A stretch of DNA of 64,000 nucleotides, taken from Rhinopithecimicrobium faecis. Lineage in GTDB: Bacteria; Bacteroidota; Bacteroidia; Sphingobacteriales; Sphingobacteriaceae. The stretch lies in the NCBI GenBank assembly GCA_017942165.1, contig JAGKSB010000002.1:1-64000 (forward strand). Direction: 5' to 3'. The first letter of the stretch is position 1; each line of letters opens with the position of its first letter. The notes under the pieces are model-generated. The model made no database searches, had not been told where the DNA came from, and was given only the letters and a program-made list of their open reading frames with translations. Shown piece by piece: positions 20,131 to 30,500 of this stretch. The translations under genes and the position numbers were made by a program.

Positions 20131-21147
20131 ATGCAGAATATATTTATTATCTACACCGGAGGAACCATCGGCATGGTAAAAGATCATACGGGTACATTTG
20201 TACCTTTTGACTTTGACTTAATTGCAAACAATCTACCTGACTTAGCACGCTTAAGTTATAATTTAACGGTGCATTCATTCAGCCCTATTATTGATTCATC
20301 GAATATGAATCCTGAAATTTGGTTAGAAATGGCTCAAATTATAAAAGATAACTATGATGCATATGATGGTTTTGTGATTCTTCATGGCTCCGACACGATG
20401 TCATTTTCGGCCTCCGTATTAAGCTTTATGCTTGAAGGCTTACAAAAGCCCGTTATTCTCTCCGGCTCACAGCTCCCAATTGGAGAGATCCGTACCGATG
20501 CTAGAGAGAATCTAATGACAGCATTAGAAATTGCTTCCGCAAAAGCTAATGGCCATTCCATTATCCAAGAAGTCTGCATACTTTTTGATAATAAACTATA
20601 TCGTGGAAACCGTTCTTTTAAATATAACTCCGCTAAATTTGAAGCTTTTCGCTCCCCAAATTACCCGGTATTAGTCGAAGCAGGCATTCATCTGATCTAC
20701 CACCATGAAGCCTTCTTAGACAATACGGCAAAAGAGTTTATCCTGCATACGGAATTAGATAATAGCGTAGGTGTGCTAAAGCTTTTCCCAGGAATGAGCC
20801 CTGCCTGCATAAAATCAATCTTAAATGCCGATGTACGCTCCATTGTTATGGAAACTTTCGGTTCCGGCAATACGACTACAGACCAGTGGTTTTTAGATCT
20901 CCTGAAAGAGGCTATTGATCAAGGCAAAAATATTGTTAATATCTCCCAGTGTAAGGTGGGTTCCGTGGAGCTAGGCCGCTATGAGACTTCCCAAGGACTG
21001 AAGGCTATAGGTGTGCTCAATGGTTACGACCTAACCTTTGAGGCTGCAGTCACCAAGTTGATGTATCTTCAGGGACAACTGACAGATCAAAAAGAAGTCG
21101 CCAAATGGATGGAAGTAGATCTTCGCGGAGAAATGACAATTATTTAA
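20131..21147 (+). CDS. ansA: L-asparaginase, type I (cytosolic)
   Basis: A 338-residue enzyme converting asparagine to aspartate and ammonia. The first active-site threonine is in IYTGGTIGM (7-15) and the second in LHGSDTMSFSAS. SGSQLPIGEIRTDARENL carries the allosteric/type-I block. No signal peptide is present, which fits type I rather than periplasmic type II. It follows tatD by 5 bp. Confidence 0.93.
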   Translation: MQNIFIIYTGGTIGMVKDHTGTFVPFDFDLIANNLPDLARLSYNLTVHSFSPIIDSSNMNPEIWLEMAQIIKDNYDAYDGFVILHGSDTMSFSASVLSFMLEGLQKPVILSGSQLPIGEIRTDARENLMTALEIASAKANGHSIIQEVCILFDNKLYRGNRSFKYNSAKFEAFRSPNYPVLVEAGIHLIYHHEAFLDNTAKEFILHTELDNSVGVLKLFPGMSPACIKSILNADVRSIVMETFGSGNTTTDQWFLDLLKEAIDQGKNIVNISQCKVGSVELGRYETSQGLKAIGVLNGYDLTFEAAVTKLMYLQGQLTDQKEVAKWMEVDLRGEMTII

Positions 21148-21191
21148 ACCCCTTCTAAGGAGTACATCGCATGTATGCTGCCGACAAGTCT

Positions 21192-21236
21192 TAAAAAAAT
21201 ATTTCCCCAAGAAGTAGTTTACTTAATGGGGAAATA
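21192..21236 (-). terminator. Terminator after folC
   Basis: The stem TATTTCCCCA/TGGGGAAATA (21200-21209, 21227-21236), with a 17-nt loop, is followed on the minus strand by seven T. It lies between convergent genes. Confidence 0.75.
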
Positions 21237-21268
21237 AAAGATCTTAAATCGCCTGCAAAGAGAATGGA

Positions 21269-22567
21269 TTACTTCTCCATCGCAAGTAATTCCGAAACCA
21301 CGAAATTTGATCCTCCAACAAAAATTAAATCTCCTTTTTTATATTCTTTAATAGCGCCATCTATCGCCTCTTTTACTGTTGGAAATGCCTGTCCCTGTAA
21401 GCCGAAAGTAAGCGCCTCTTGTGCTAACTCTTCCGCAGGCATAGCACGCGGCATATCCGGACTACAGAAGAAGTATTGAGCATCTTTAGGTAGTAAGGGG
21501 AGCATATGTGAAAGATCTTTATCACGCATGGCGCCAATTACGATTAATAAATTCGTGAATTTTGTGGCTGCAAGATTCTTTAATACTTCTTGAATACCAT
21601 CCTCATTATGCCCCGTGTCGCAAATAATAAAAGGATCAGTGGCATAAGTCTGCCAACGACCTTGTAAGCCTGTAAGGTGCTGCACCTGCCTCAAAGCGGC
21701 TGATACCTGCGCTTGGGAAATCGTAAATCCTTGATTTCGCAACTGCTCAATCGTACAGAGGACCCCGGAAATATTCTTTGCTTGGTAGGTACCCTTCAAA
21801 TCCAAGTCTACGGTTTGCATTCCCCCCTTAGCAGGCTGTACTTCTAATGTTAAATAAGCAGTTTCTGTACTGCGAATAGTCACTGATAGCGCTTTAGAGG
21901 CATAGGTTAACGGACTTTGTAATGCTTGAGCACGCTTTTCAAAGATAGGAGCTGTCTTCGGATTATATTCTGAAATTACAACAGGAGTATGAGCTTTGAT
22001 AATTCCTGCCTTTTCAAAAGTTATCTCTTCAATAGTATTTCCCAACATATTCATATGGTCCATCCCTATATTGGTAATTAGGGACACCAAAGGTTGGATA
22101 ATATTTGTAGAATCTAAGCGTCCACCAAGGCCGACCTCGATAATAGCGATGTCCACTTCCTGTTTTGCAAAAAAGTCAAATGCCATAGCTACGGTAACCT
22201 CAAAAAAAGAAGGTTGAATTTCTTCAATAAGTGCAAAATGGGTACTTACGAAGTCTATGACAAACTGCTCATCAACCATTGCCCCATTTAAGCGGATACG
22301 TTCTCTAAAATCTAATAAATGTGGAGATGTATATAAGCCTGTCTTATAGCCAGCTTGCTGTAAGACTGCCGCTAACATATGGGAAGAGGAACCCTTTCCA
22401 TTTGTTCCGGCAATATGCACTGTTTTAAAAGTTTCTTGCGGATGACCTAACGCTTCACAAAATTTAATGGTATTTGTTAAATCCTTTTTATAGGCGGAGG
22501 ATCCGTCACGTGTAAACATAGGTAATCGCGCATATAAATACGCGATTACCTCTTGATAAGAATTCAT
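21269..22567 (-). CDS. folC: Bifunctional folylpolyglutamate synthase/dihydrofolate synthase
   Basis: A 432-residue Mur-ligase-like enzyme that adds glutamate to dihydropteroate and folates. The ATP loop is GTNGKGSSSHML, the metal-binding loop is IIEVGLGGRLDSTN, and the C-terminal DTGHNEDG motif is intact. The ATG at 22567 is preferred; the upstream in-frame ATG at 22603 would overlap the TonB-like gene and adds a non-conserved 12 residues. It is the last gene of the seven-gene envelope operon, 10 bp after the TonB-like stop. Confidence 0.94.
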   Translation of the reverse strand: MNSYQEVIAYLYARLPMFTRDGSSAYKKDLTNTIKFCEALGHPQETFKTVHIAGTNGKGSSSHMLAAVLQQAGYKTGLYTSPHLLDFRERIRLNGAMVDEQFVIDFVSTHFALIEEIQPSFFEVTVAMAFDFFAKQEVDIAIIEVGLGGRLDSTNIIQPLVSLITNIGMDHMNMLGNTIEEITFEKAGIIKAHTPVVISEYNPKTAPIFEKRAQALQSPLTYASKALSVTIRSTETAYLTLEVQPAKGGMQTVDLDLKGTYQAKNISGVLCTIEQLRNQGFTISQAQVSAALRQVQHLTGLQGRWQTYATDPFIICDTGHNEDGIQEVLKNLAATKFTNLLIVIGAMRDKDLSHMLPLLPKDAQYFFCSPDMPRAMPAEELAQEALTFGLQGQAFPTVKEAIDGAIKEYKKGDLIFVGGSNFVVSELLAMEK

Positions 22568-22577
22568 GTATAGAATG

Positions 22578-23402
22578 TTATTTAACTCTAAAATTAAACA
22601 CAATCACACCAGTTTGAGAATCTGGTGCTTGCTCCAGCTGATTTAAGCGGGCGCCGCGTACGGCACGTTCACATTTCTCCCATAGGGAGCGATCAGGAAG
22701 CGTTGTACCTTTTACGCCGGCACGAGCGTAAGTAATTGTTCCATTCGGAGCGACGCGTATCTCTACGGCTACTTTTCCTGCCTGCTGACCATTGTCATCA
22801 ATCTTTGGGCGCACTTCAAAGCGTCTATTTGCCAAAGAAAGCATCATATTACCATCTCCAGATCCACCTTCACCATAATTTGGTGCTAAGGGGTCTCCGA
22901 GCTTAGAACCTTGATTTCCGGGTTTCGTTCCCGTACCATCGCCAGCGCCTAAGGCATTATTCTTTTTACCTTTATATAAGGCATTGGTATTTACAGTTGG
23001 GGCAGCATTTTTCTTTTCTACAGTCGTCTCCGTAGCGGTAACTTTCACAGGCTTTGCAGCTTTTGTCACTGCGGGTGCATCGTCCATATCTTGTGTTGCG
23101 ACGACTTTATCAGCTACCTGCTGTGAAGGTGTCGGCGTTGGTGTTTCCTGCGGGTCGATCTTATCGGGCTTCACATTATTCGCGTTTTCATCCATAGAGG
23201 GTTCATCTACGCTCATATAGTCATCTCCCATTCCTTCTTCCGAGGTACCATAATTCACAACGATACCGCCCATACCATACTTTGGAGTTTCTGACCCAAA
23301 AATGATAAAAAAGCTAATTAACGCCAGCGCTACACATATCGCTGTGGATATCGCTAATGCTTTGGGATAATTATTTTCCTCTCTATAGTGATGATAACTC
23401 AT
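22578..23402 (-). CDS. TonB/TolA-like energy transducer
   Basis: A 274-residue protein with one N-terminal membrane helix (about 15-36). Next comes a Pro/Thr/Lys- and Asp-rich periplasmic linker (PTPTPSQQ, AAKPVKVTATE, GTGTKPGNQGSKLG), then a C-terminal TonB-like domain (VAVEIRVAPNGTI to VIVFNFRVK). It lies directly after exbD (7 bp) and exbB, so it completes a proton-driven ExbB-ExbD-TonB complex. Its sequence is divergent from classic TonB, and it may serve an envelope-integrity (Tol-like) rather than uptake role. Confidence 0.85.
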   Translation of the reverse strand: MSYHHYREENNYPKALAISTAICVALALISFFIIFGSETPKYGMGGIVVNYGTSEEGMGDDYMSVDEPSMDENANNVKPDKIDPQETPTPTPSQQVADKVVATQDMDDAPAVTKAAKPVKVTATETTVEKKNAAPTVNTNALYKGKKNNALGAGDGTGTKPGNQGSKLGDPLAPNYGEGGSGDGNMMLSLANRRFEVRPKIDDNGQQAGKVAVEIRVAPNGTITYARAGVKGTTLPDRSLWEKCERAVRGARLNQLEQAPDSQTGVIVFNFRVK

Positions 23403-23409
23403 GGGCTTA

Positions 23410-23817
23410 CTAATCTTTTTTAGGCTCTGTTGCTAAGACCAACTTAATCTTTAGTCTATTAGCAACGTCCATTACTGAAATCACATTTTGAATTGGCACA
23501 GTATTATCCGCATAAAGCATAATCGTCAATTCTTCTGCTGTAGACATTTGCGATTGAATCGCCGCTTCCAGTCCTTCTAAAGGAACGACAGACTTATCCA
23601 CATGGTACAGTAAATCTGCTGATATAGATACCGTCAACGTCTTTTTCGCGACGGATTGCTCTCCCGCTGAAGATCGGGGTAATAACAATTTTACCACCTG
23701 CGGATTGGACACTGCGGAAGCTAATAAGAAGAATAACATTAAGAAAAACATAATGTCATTCAGTGCGGATGTATGTACTTCTGCGGAAGGTTTATTCTTT
23801 CTATTACGTAAGTTCAT
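23410..23817 (-). CDS. exbD: Biopolymer transport protein ExbD/TolR
   Basis: A 135-residue protein with one N-terminal helix holding the conserved aspartate (SALNDIMFFLMLFFLLAS, D about 21) that carries the proton path. A periplasmic domain follows (LTVSISADLLYHVDK, and the family end IKLVLATEPKK). It partners the ExbB encoded 11 bp upstream and the TonB-like protein 7 bp downstream. Confidence 0.92.
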   Translation of the reverse strand: MNLRNRKNKPSAEVHTSALNDIMFFLMLFFLLASAVSNPQVVKLLLPRSSAGEQSVAKKTLTVSISADLLYHVDKSVVPLEGLEAAIQSQMSTAEELTIMLYADNTVPIQNVISVMDVANRLKIKLVLATEPKKD

Positions 23818-23828
23818 AAATTCTAAAA

Positions 23829-24542
23829 TTACGCGCCTGGTTCATCTAATAAATCGATAAACTCAACTGCATCTGTTTCAATACGTAAAATTAAACGCTC
23901 TACCATCATATTTAACACATGGTATCCAATGTAAGCAAGGATACCTACCGTTAATCCGGATGCTGAAGCAATCATCTTTACATAAAGACCGCCAGATACC
24001 GAAGCAATATCAATACCACCTGCTAACTCTACATCATGAAATATGGCAATAACTCCGAAAATTGTTCCTACGAAACCTAGCATCGGTGCGATACCGGCAA
24101 TAATACCGAGAATATTGATGTTTTTCTCCAATTTAGCAACCTCTAGTTTACCGACATTTTCAATCGCTCCTTCGATATCTTTAATCGGGCGACCTACGCG
24201 TAATAAACCTTTGGACAACATACGTCCTAATGCCGTATTCGAAGAGCGACATACCGCTAAAGCGGCATCCAACTTCCCTGCTAACACATTAGATTTTACT
24301 TGAGACATTAACCCATTATCAAATTTGGCTGCTTTACGAATCGTAATAAAACGCTCAAAAAAGATAATTAATCCCAAGAAGAATAAGAATAAAATGGGAA
24401 CCATAATCCATCCACCCTTCATTAAAATATGCACTAAGCTTAAATTTTCTTCTGAAGCCAATTGAATAGATTGTGCAGCTACGGGAGCTGCTTGCTGCTG
24501 TAAAGTGTCTAACGGAACGCCGGTACCTTGAATCAATGACAT
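23829..24542 (-). CDS. exbB: MotA/TolQ/ExbB proton channel family protein
   Basis: A 237-residue protein with three membrane helices, near 38-62 (GGWIMVPILFLFFLGLI), 145-165 and 185-210. It has the family loop LGIIAGIAPMLGFVGTIFGVI and the second-helix residues SGLTVGILAYIGY. It forms the proton channel with ExbD. The N-terminus carries an Ala/Gln-rich stretch before the first helix. Third-last core gene of the envelope operon. Confidence 0.92.
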   Translation of the reverse strand: MSLIQGTGVPLDTLQQQAAPVAAQSIQLASEENLSLVHILMKGGWIMVPILFLFFLGLIIFFERFITIRKAAKFDNGLMSQVKSNVLAGKLDAALAVCRSSNTALGRMLSKGLLRVGRPIKDIEGAIENVGKLEVAKLEKNINILGIIAGIAPMLGFVGTIFGVIAIFHDVELAGGIDIASVSGGLYVKMIASASGLTVGILAYIGYHVLNMMVERLILRIETDAVEFIDLLDEPGA

Positions 24543-24576
24543 AATAGTAATTGTATTTTTTAATGTTTATAGTTTT

Positions 24577-25788
24577 TTACTTAATCTTATCCAGCCAAGC
24601 AGATTTTTCAATTGTTTTTTGTACCTGAATTAAATCAGCTTCCGCTGCTGCCTTATCGGCATAGGTATTCCAAATAACTTTCTTTCTATTGGCTTTTAAT
24701 TTAGCATCTAAGGCATGTACTGTTGTATGCCCCTTAGCCTTTAATTTATTAACCTGCGCTTGTGCCTGATCCATCGACTTATGCGTCCCTATGACAATCT
24801 GCCAATTAGCGGGCACTTGAGGAGCAGCAACCAAAGGTGCTTCGGTGACGATCGTATCTTTAGCGGCATTTTCAGCTTGCAAAGTTAAACTATCAGTCAC
24901 AAGTGTGCTATCTACTTGCGCTAAGGTATCAATTACAGGAGTTGCTATTACAGGTCTATTTTCCACAGGAACAAGTTCTTTTTTAGTTCCCAATAACTGA
25001 TCTTTCAGATTGGGGTTTAGTAAGAATACGGCTGCTACTGCGGCAAGAATAATAACTGCCGAAGCGATATACCAAACTTTTCCACTGGATTCGGAAGGTA
25101 TCTCTGTTGGCGAATTATAGATAGACGTGCGCTCAGCCTGCTGTTCTGACTCCAAAGATATAATATCTTCATCAACATTCTCAGCTTTTGAAGTAATATT
25201 TTGAATAGGTGTAGGCTCCACTGGGGCTACAGGTAATACTGGGACAGCTTCTTCCACGGATTCAACCGCAGCTTCTTCCACGGGTTCAACCGCAGCTTCC
25301 TCCACAGGTTCTACAGCAGCTTCCTCCACAGGTTCTACAGGAGTTTCTACAGGAGTTTCTACGGGCTTTTCTACAGGAATTGTAGCTTCGGTAGCAAGTA
25401 CTTCTGAATAATAGAAACCCGATAGATCCAAGGGCTTAAACACAAAGGAGTCTCCATAAGAAATTAGAAAACCTAAATTTTCTAATTTCGCTTGCCCTTT
25501 TTGCGCTAATTGTTCTTTTACATCTACGACTGCAGTTTGAATTAAAGAGGTTGCTGACTGGAAATCCAATTGCAACTGCTGCTGTATATACTGCGTTAAA
25601 TTATAACCTCCCTCTGCACGTGCGTCAAATTCGATATATGTAATCGGGGGTAGAAATACTTGGCGTACTTTATCGAAGCTTGCAGGATTCTGCTTACGTA
25701 TAAAAAGGCCTATACCTTCCACACGCACTTCATCATAACGTTTCAACAAGTTATTAATACTCTTCCCTAAATTCATTTGACTACTCAT
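24577..25788 (-). CDS. HU-CCDC81 and SPOR domain protein with a 24-bp coding repeat
   Basis: A 403-residue protein. Residues about 1-135 look like paired HU-CCDC81 bacterial domains (LGKSINNLLKRYDEVRVEGIG at the start). There follows a Pro/Val/Glu-rich linker with an 8-residue repeat (about four copies of AAVEPVEE), a single membrane helix near 245-262 (VWYIASAVIILAAVAAV), and a C-terminal SPOR domain (about 325-400) that binds denuded peptidoglycan. It thus has a cytosolic HU-like head and a periplasmic wall-binding tail. This is a known Bacteroidota architecture, possibly linking chromosome or septum to the wall. It is encoded between the barrel gene and exbB. Confidence 0.85.
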   Translation of the reverse strand: MSSQMNLGKSINNLLKRYDEVRVEGIGLFIRKQNPASFDKVRQVFLPPITYIEFDARAEGGYNLTQYIQQQLQLDFQSATSLIQTAVVDVKEQLAQKGQAKLENLGFLISYGDSFVFKPLDLSGFYYSEVLATEATIPVEKPVETPVETPVEPVEEAAVEPVEEAAVEPVEEAAVESVEEAVPVLPVAPVEPTPIQNITSKAENVDEDIISLESEQQAERTSIYNSPTEIPSESSGKVWYIASAVIILAAVAAVFLLNPNLKDQLLGTKKELVPVENRPVIATPVIDTLAQVDSTLVTDSLTLQAENAAKDTIVTEAPLVAAPQVPANWQIVIGTHKSMDQAQAQVNKLKAKGHTTVHALDAKLKANRKKVIWNTYADKAAAEADLIQVQKTIEKSAWLDKIK

Positions 25789-25815
25789 TATTCCACAAAA
25801 TTTTTGGTCGTTCGA

Positions 25816-27543
25816 TTAAAATGAAAAATTAATACCACCTAACACATTAAATCCTAAACGTGGGTAGTATAAATAACGCTCATACTCTTTACCGAACATA
25901 TTATTTGCGCGTACAAAAATTCCTAATTGTTTTGTTGCGCGGTATTCTGCTCCCGCAGAAAGATCCACGAAAGAGGGTACTGTACGTTTCACCGCAGGGT
26001 CTAAGACTGTCGTAGCATCCGCAAAATCGTATGCTAAGGAATAAGTCTGCCCTTGGAAAGTTAACTCCCCATCAATAAATAATTTTTCGGAAATATTAAT
26101 ACGGGTATTTGCTGCTAAGCGGAATTTTGGTAAGTGCCAAGCTTCCTCATTATCAGATAAGGTATAGTCATCAATATTTACTTTACCGCCAATGCTAAAG
26201 GCGTTAGAGATACGTACATTTAAAGCTCCTTCAAAACCTAGGTGCTTAGCATTATTAATTAAGCCATCGTAAACGACGTCAAATTTATATGGAACATAGC
26301 CACCAGTACTTAATGGATTGGCAGCATTCATAAATAAAGGTAAGCCATCAATTTTCTTATAGAATGCTTGCACTTTATAGCCGAATGTTGCTCCAGCATT
26401 CCCTTTAACACCCCCATAGATATGAATGCGTTCAACGGTATTTTGGATGTTAATATCTGAATTTAGGTATTGATTTTGATTCGCAAAATCTCTTAATGAT
26501 CCTTTCTTAACATTTCCGGTAACCCCCGCAAAGATATGTGCATAGGTAGGCACTACTGCGAAGTCTACAGCTACTGTTGGAAAGATATTAAAGCGGGTGG
26601 AGTCTCCAAATTCTGAAGCTATATTAGCGCCAATTTGCACGTCATAATTGTCTCCTTTAAACTTTACATAAGGGTTCACTAAGGCGATGTGATTCGCTGT
26701 CTTACGAACATCCTCTACCGCATTGATATCTACCGAAGCATTTACCCCAACATTGAAAGTGCGTACACGTTTATTTAAGAATCCCGAAAATGCGAAGGAG
26801 TTTTCTTTCGCATTGAAGCGATCCTTAAAAGTATAAGCATCCGCTTTTACAGAATAAGATAAAGCATCTTGATCCTTTTCATCGAAATTAGACGTCAGCT
26901 CTCCAGTGAAGTAGATATCATTAAATACCTGCTTCTCCATAGCTGGGTTTAGACTAGCCCCATTAATATCGGTTACGACACCGTAAAAACGGGTATTATT
27001 CCGGTTATAACCCAACGTTCCATCGATGGTAAACTTATCGTAGGTACGGCGCCCAAAGACACCAAATTCTTGTCTTCCATATTGCTGATTCTCAAGGGAA
27101 CCTTTTTGAGAGATATGTTTTAAAAATGCTCCGTAGCGCATATTTTCATTTTTCTCTGCAGCAAAATAGGCTTCCCCAAGAATGGTATTAAAATTACCTA
27201 CACCGAGTTTCACATAGTTAGATTTTATATCCTCAGCTTTAGTGAAGGGCATCTGCTGTACATTTAACTGCTTTAGCCCGGTGTTAATATCTAACTTTCT
27301 ATCGATGATATTACCGTAACTTAACTTAGGTTGATATTCCCGTTTATTAGTCATATCAGGACTCCGACGGATTTTTACCGCATCAGCAAGAATAGGCTTA
27401 TAATCACGTACTACATCGAAAGAATCAATCGTTACGGGCTTCTCAGCCTTCGTTGGATCTACCTGTGCAAAACTGCTGAATCCAGCGCCCATCAATAAGG
27501 TCGCTAGGGCATATTTTTTAACCACTGTATTGTGCAACTTCAT
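25816..27543 (-). CDS. Outer-membrane beta-barrel protein
   Basis: A 575-residue protein. A signal peptide ends at about 27 (FSSFAQVDP). A short periplasmic N-terminal region follows (about 30-100). From about 110 on there are alternating strands with aromatic girdles, ending in Phe (NVLGGINFSF), as expected for BAM substrates. The C-terminal strands resemble TonB-dependent receptors (FVRANNMFGKEYERYLYYP), but no plug domain or TonB box is seen. It may therefore be a barrel partner of the TPR protein rather than a classic receptor. It lies 8 bp after the TPR gene. Confidence 0.82.
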   Translation of the reverse strand: MKLHNTVVKKYALATLLMGAGFSSFAQVDPTKAEKPVTIDSFDVVRDYKPILADAVKIRRSPDMTNKREYQPKLSYGNIIDRKLDINTGLKQLNVQQMPFTKAEDIKSNYVKLGVGNFNTILGEAYFAAEKNENMRYGAFLKHISQKGSLENQQYGRQEFGVFGRRTYDKFTIDGTLGYNRNNTRFYGVVTDINGASLNPAMEKQVFNDIYFTGELTSNFDEKDQDALSYSVKADAYTFKDRFNAKENSFAFSGFLNKRVRTFNVGVNASVDINAVEDVRKTANHIALVNPYVKFKGDNYDVQIGANIASEFGDSTRFNIFPTVAVDFAVVPTYAHIFAGVTGNVKKGSLRDFANQNQYLNSDINIQNTVERIHIYGGVKGNAGATFGYKVQAFYKKIDGLPLFMNAANPLSTGGYVPYKFDVVYDGLINNAKHLGFEGALNVRISNAFSIGGKVNIDDYTLSDNEEAWHLPKFRLAANTRINISEKLFIDGELTFQGQTYSLAYDFADATTVLDPAVKRTVPSFVDLSAGAEYRATKQLGIFVRANNMFGKEYERYLYYPRLGFNVLGGINFSF

Positions 27544-27551
27544 ATTATTTC

Positions 27552-30500
27552 CTATTTCTTTTTGTTAAGTTTCTGTAAACGTTCTTTGGCTGTAGGTAAG
27601 ATATCATCGTTACCTTCATAATTTTCGATCACACTTTCCAAGGTTGTTTTTGCTTGGAAGGCATCTCCTTTAGCGGCGTAAGCATCAGCCATTAATATAA
27701 AGGCTTTAGCGACCCAATAATCGTAGGATGAGAAGCTATCTGAGACATCAAAAGCGGTAGCTATAGCTTTATCATACTGCTTATCTTCTAATTGAGATAC
27801 GCCGACTAAATAGCGTGCCTCTGCGGCATATGCCGTACGACCTTTTAATGCGGCTAAGTTATATTCTTTTAATGCTTCAGCACGTTTACCATTCTTGGTA
27901 TACACTTTACCCGCATATAAGTATGCACGAGAAATCTCTTCTTCGGAAGATTTTTCGTAGTTCTTAACAGCAGTTGTATAGTTTAAAGCTTCTTTCATAT
28001 CACCAATCTCGTAATATGCAACCATTAAGTTATTAATAGCGTAGCTGTAGTTGGATTTATATTCTGAAGTAAGTTCTAATTTCTTTAAATGTTGTGTTGC
28101 TTCATTATACTTTTTATCTTTTAAGTATAGTTTAGAAACGGAAACTAAAGCACGTTCAGTATATGCCGAAGTCCAATCATTCAAAATAATGTTATAATCG
28201 TGTAATGCTTCTGTCGATTTCCCTAACGCAGCATTAGACTCTGCGCGTACAAAACGGGCATATTTCTCTTGAATAGGTTTCGGGAATTTATCAAAGTAAG
28301 CATTTACCGCTTCTACAGCACCCTTATATTCACCACGAGCAAAGAGTGTATTCGCTGCCGAGAATGTTAAGTTGTCCTGCTCAGAGGTTGATAAGTTACC
28401 AATATTTGTACCCGTAGCATAGCGGATATAACCGGTAGCATCCCCTTTATCTAAATAGATATTTTCAATAGAGCGCATCGCTTGCTTAGCTTCATCGGTG
28501 GTCGAGTATTGTTCTACGACACGTTGGAATGTCGCTAGCGCAGCATCGTTATTGTCCTGGTTATACTGTACTAAACCAATGGTTACTAAAGCACGAGGAA
28601 CATACGAAGAGCGTGGATATTTGGTGACCATTTCCTGCAGACCAGCGATTGCTTGATCGTACTGTCCTTGTAAGAAATAGGTATATGGAACTTCAAAGCT
28701 GATATCATCGGCGTAGTTTGACGTTGGGAAACGTTCAAGCACGGATCTTAATGTAGCAACCTTCCCTGTGGGGTTTCCTTGCAATCCTTGGATAATACCC
28801 CGTTGAAAGAGGGCATAATCTTGCGACTGCGCTTTAGCAGCGATTAATCGATCATATTGTGTGAGTGCTTTTCCATAGTTCTTCAATGAAAAATAGGAAT
28901 CTCCAAGACGTGCAATAGCATCATTTCGGGTATTTACTTCAAGACCTTTGGTACCTCCTGTTGCTAAGAAGCGCTCAAAGTAGTTTGCCGAGGTATTGTA
29001 ATTATCATTACGAAATGCCGCATAGGCTAAGGCATAATTCGCATAGCTGTAAACATCTGTTTTGGAGGCTGCAGGAAGACGTAAGAATTTATTGAAGTTG
29101 GTTACCGCTTCCCCATATTTACGAACCTCATACATTGCTTCTGCTTTCCAGTAGGTTGAGAGCGCGTAAATCTCCTCATCATAGCGATTTTGTTCCGAAC
29201 GTAAGAATAAGGAAATGGCATTTTCAAAAGCGCGCTCATTATAAAATTCTAAGCCACGGTAGTAAGTCACCTTTTGGTATGCTGCCGAAGCTTCCTTCCC
29301 ACGTTTGGTGATAGTCTCTAAGATGTCCACGGCCTCGCGGTAGTTTTTCGTAGACAGCAACACCTCTGCAAGTAGCGTCTTAGCATCTTCTTGGCGTTTA
29401 GATTGTGGGTAGGTCTTCAAATACTCTTGCGTAGCAGCTAAGGCCACTTGGTGGAATTCTAATTCGTAGGATAGCTTTGCATAGTTGAATAAACCTTCCT
29501 CTTGCAAAGCGGCATCAAATTCTAATTTTGAGGCACGGAAAAAGGCATTTCTTGCAGCCTGTTTATTTCCCGTTTTTATAAAAGCATCCCCTAAAGTGAT
29601 CATCGCCGATTGATAGTATGCATCAGGCTCCGTCATTTTCTCGAGTTCTACGATTGTCTTTTTGTAGTCTCCTAGCTTGTAGGCTATATAACCAATCTGG
29701 TAGCTATCTTGGTTATTCTGCGTCTTCCCTTGATCTTGAGCTTGAAACTTATCGTAATAATTTTTTGAAGCTTTTAAATCTCCTTTAATAAAATACGTTG
29801 CTGCGACAATGCGGAAGATCTCAGTTTCATTTTCTTGCTTTGTATTCTGTAAAATTGGTAACGCATAACTTAATACATCATCATAGCGTTTGTCTAAGAA
29901 ATATAAAGCCGTAATATAATAAGGGTATGAATTCTCGTAGGTTTTCGATCCATTGAGGCGTTCAAACTCATTCAAGGCCGTCTTATATTCTTCATCTAAA
30001 TACGCTAAATAAGCATAGTAGTAGATAGAAGCTTCTTGATAAGGGGTTTTTGAATCTTTTAAAGCTTCAAATAAAGGTTTTGCGTCTCTATAATTTTTGG
30101 TATTGAAATAAGCGTAAGCTAATTTAAAGCGGTACTCTGTATTTTCTCTACCTGCTAAATTTTTAGAATCGATTTTTGAAAACCATTCAATAGTTTTCAC
30201 ATAGTCCTGCTTCTCATAATAAGAGCGACCGATTTGAAAATAGGCTGCTTTCGCATTCGGTGAAGCAGGGAAATCTTTAATATACTTATGGAATAAAGAT
30301 TCCGCATTGGAGTCTCCTAATTCTAGCGCGCAGATTGCTTGATAGAAGCGTACATGTTCTTTTAACAGACTTAGTTCTTCTGTTTCATCGAGCTGTAGCG
30401 TAGACTTTGTTCTTAGTGATTCTACTTTATCGAACTGCTTTGCTGCGGAGCTAAATTTACCCCGTTCAAAAAGTTCCATACCGGTCTTATAGGCTTTATT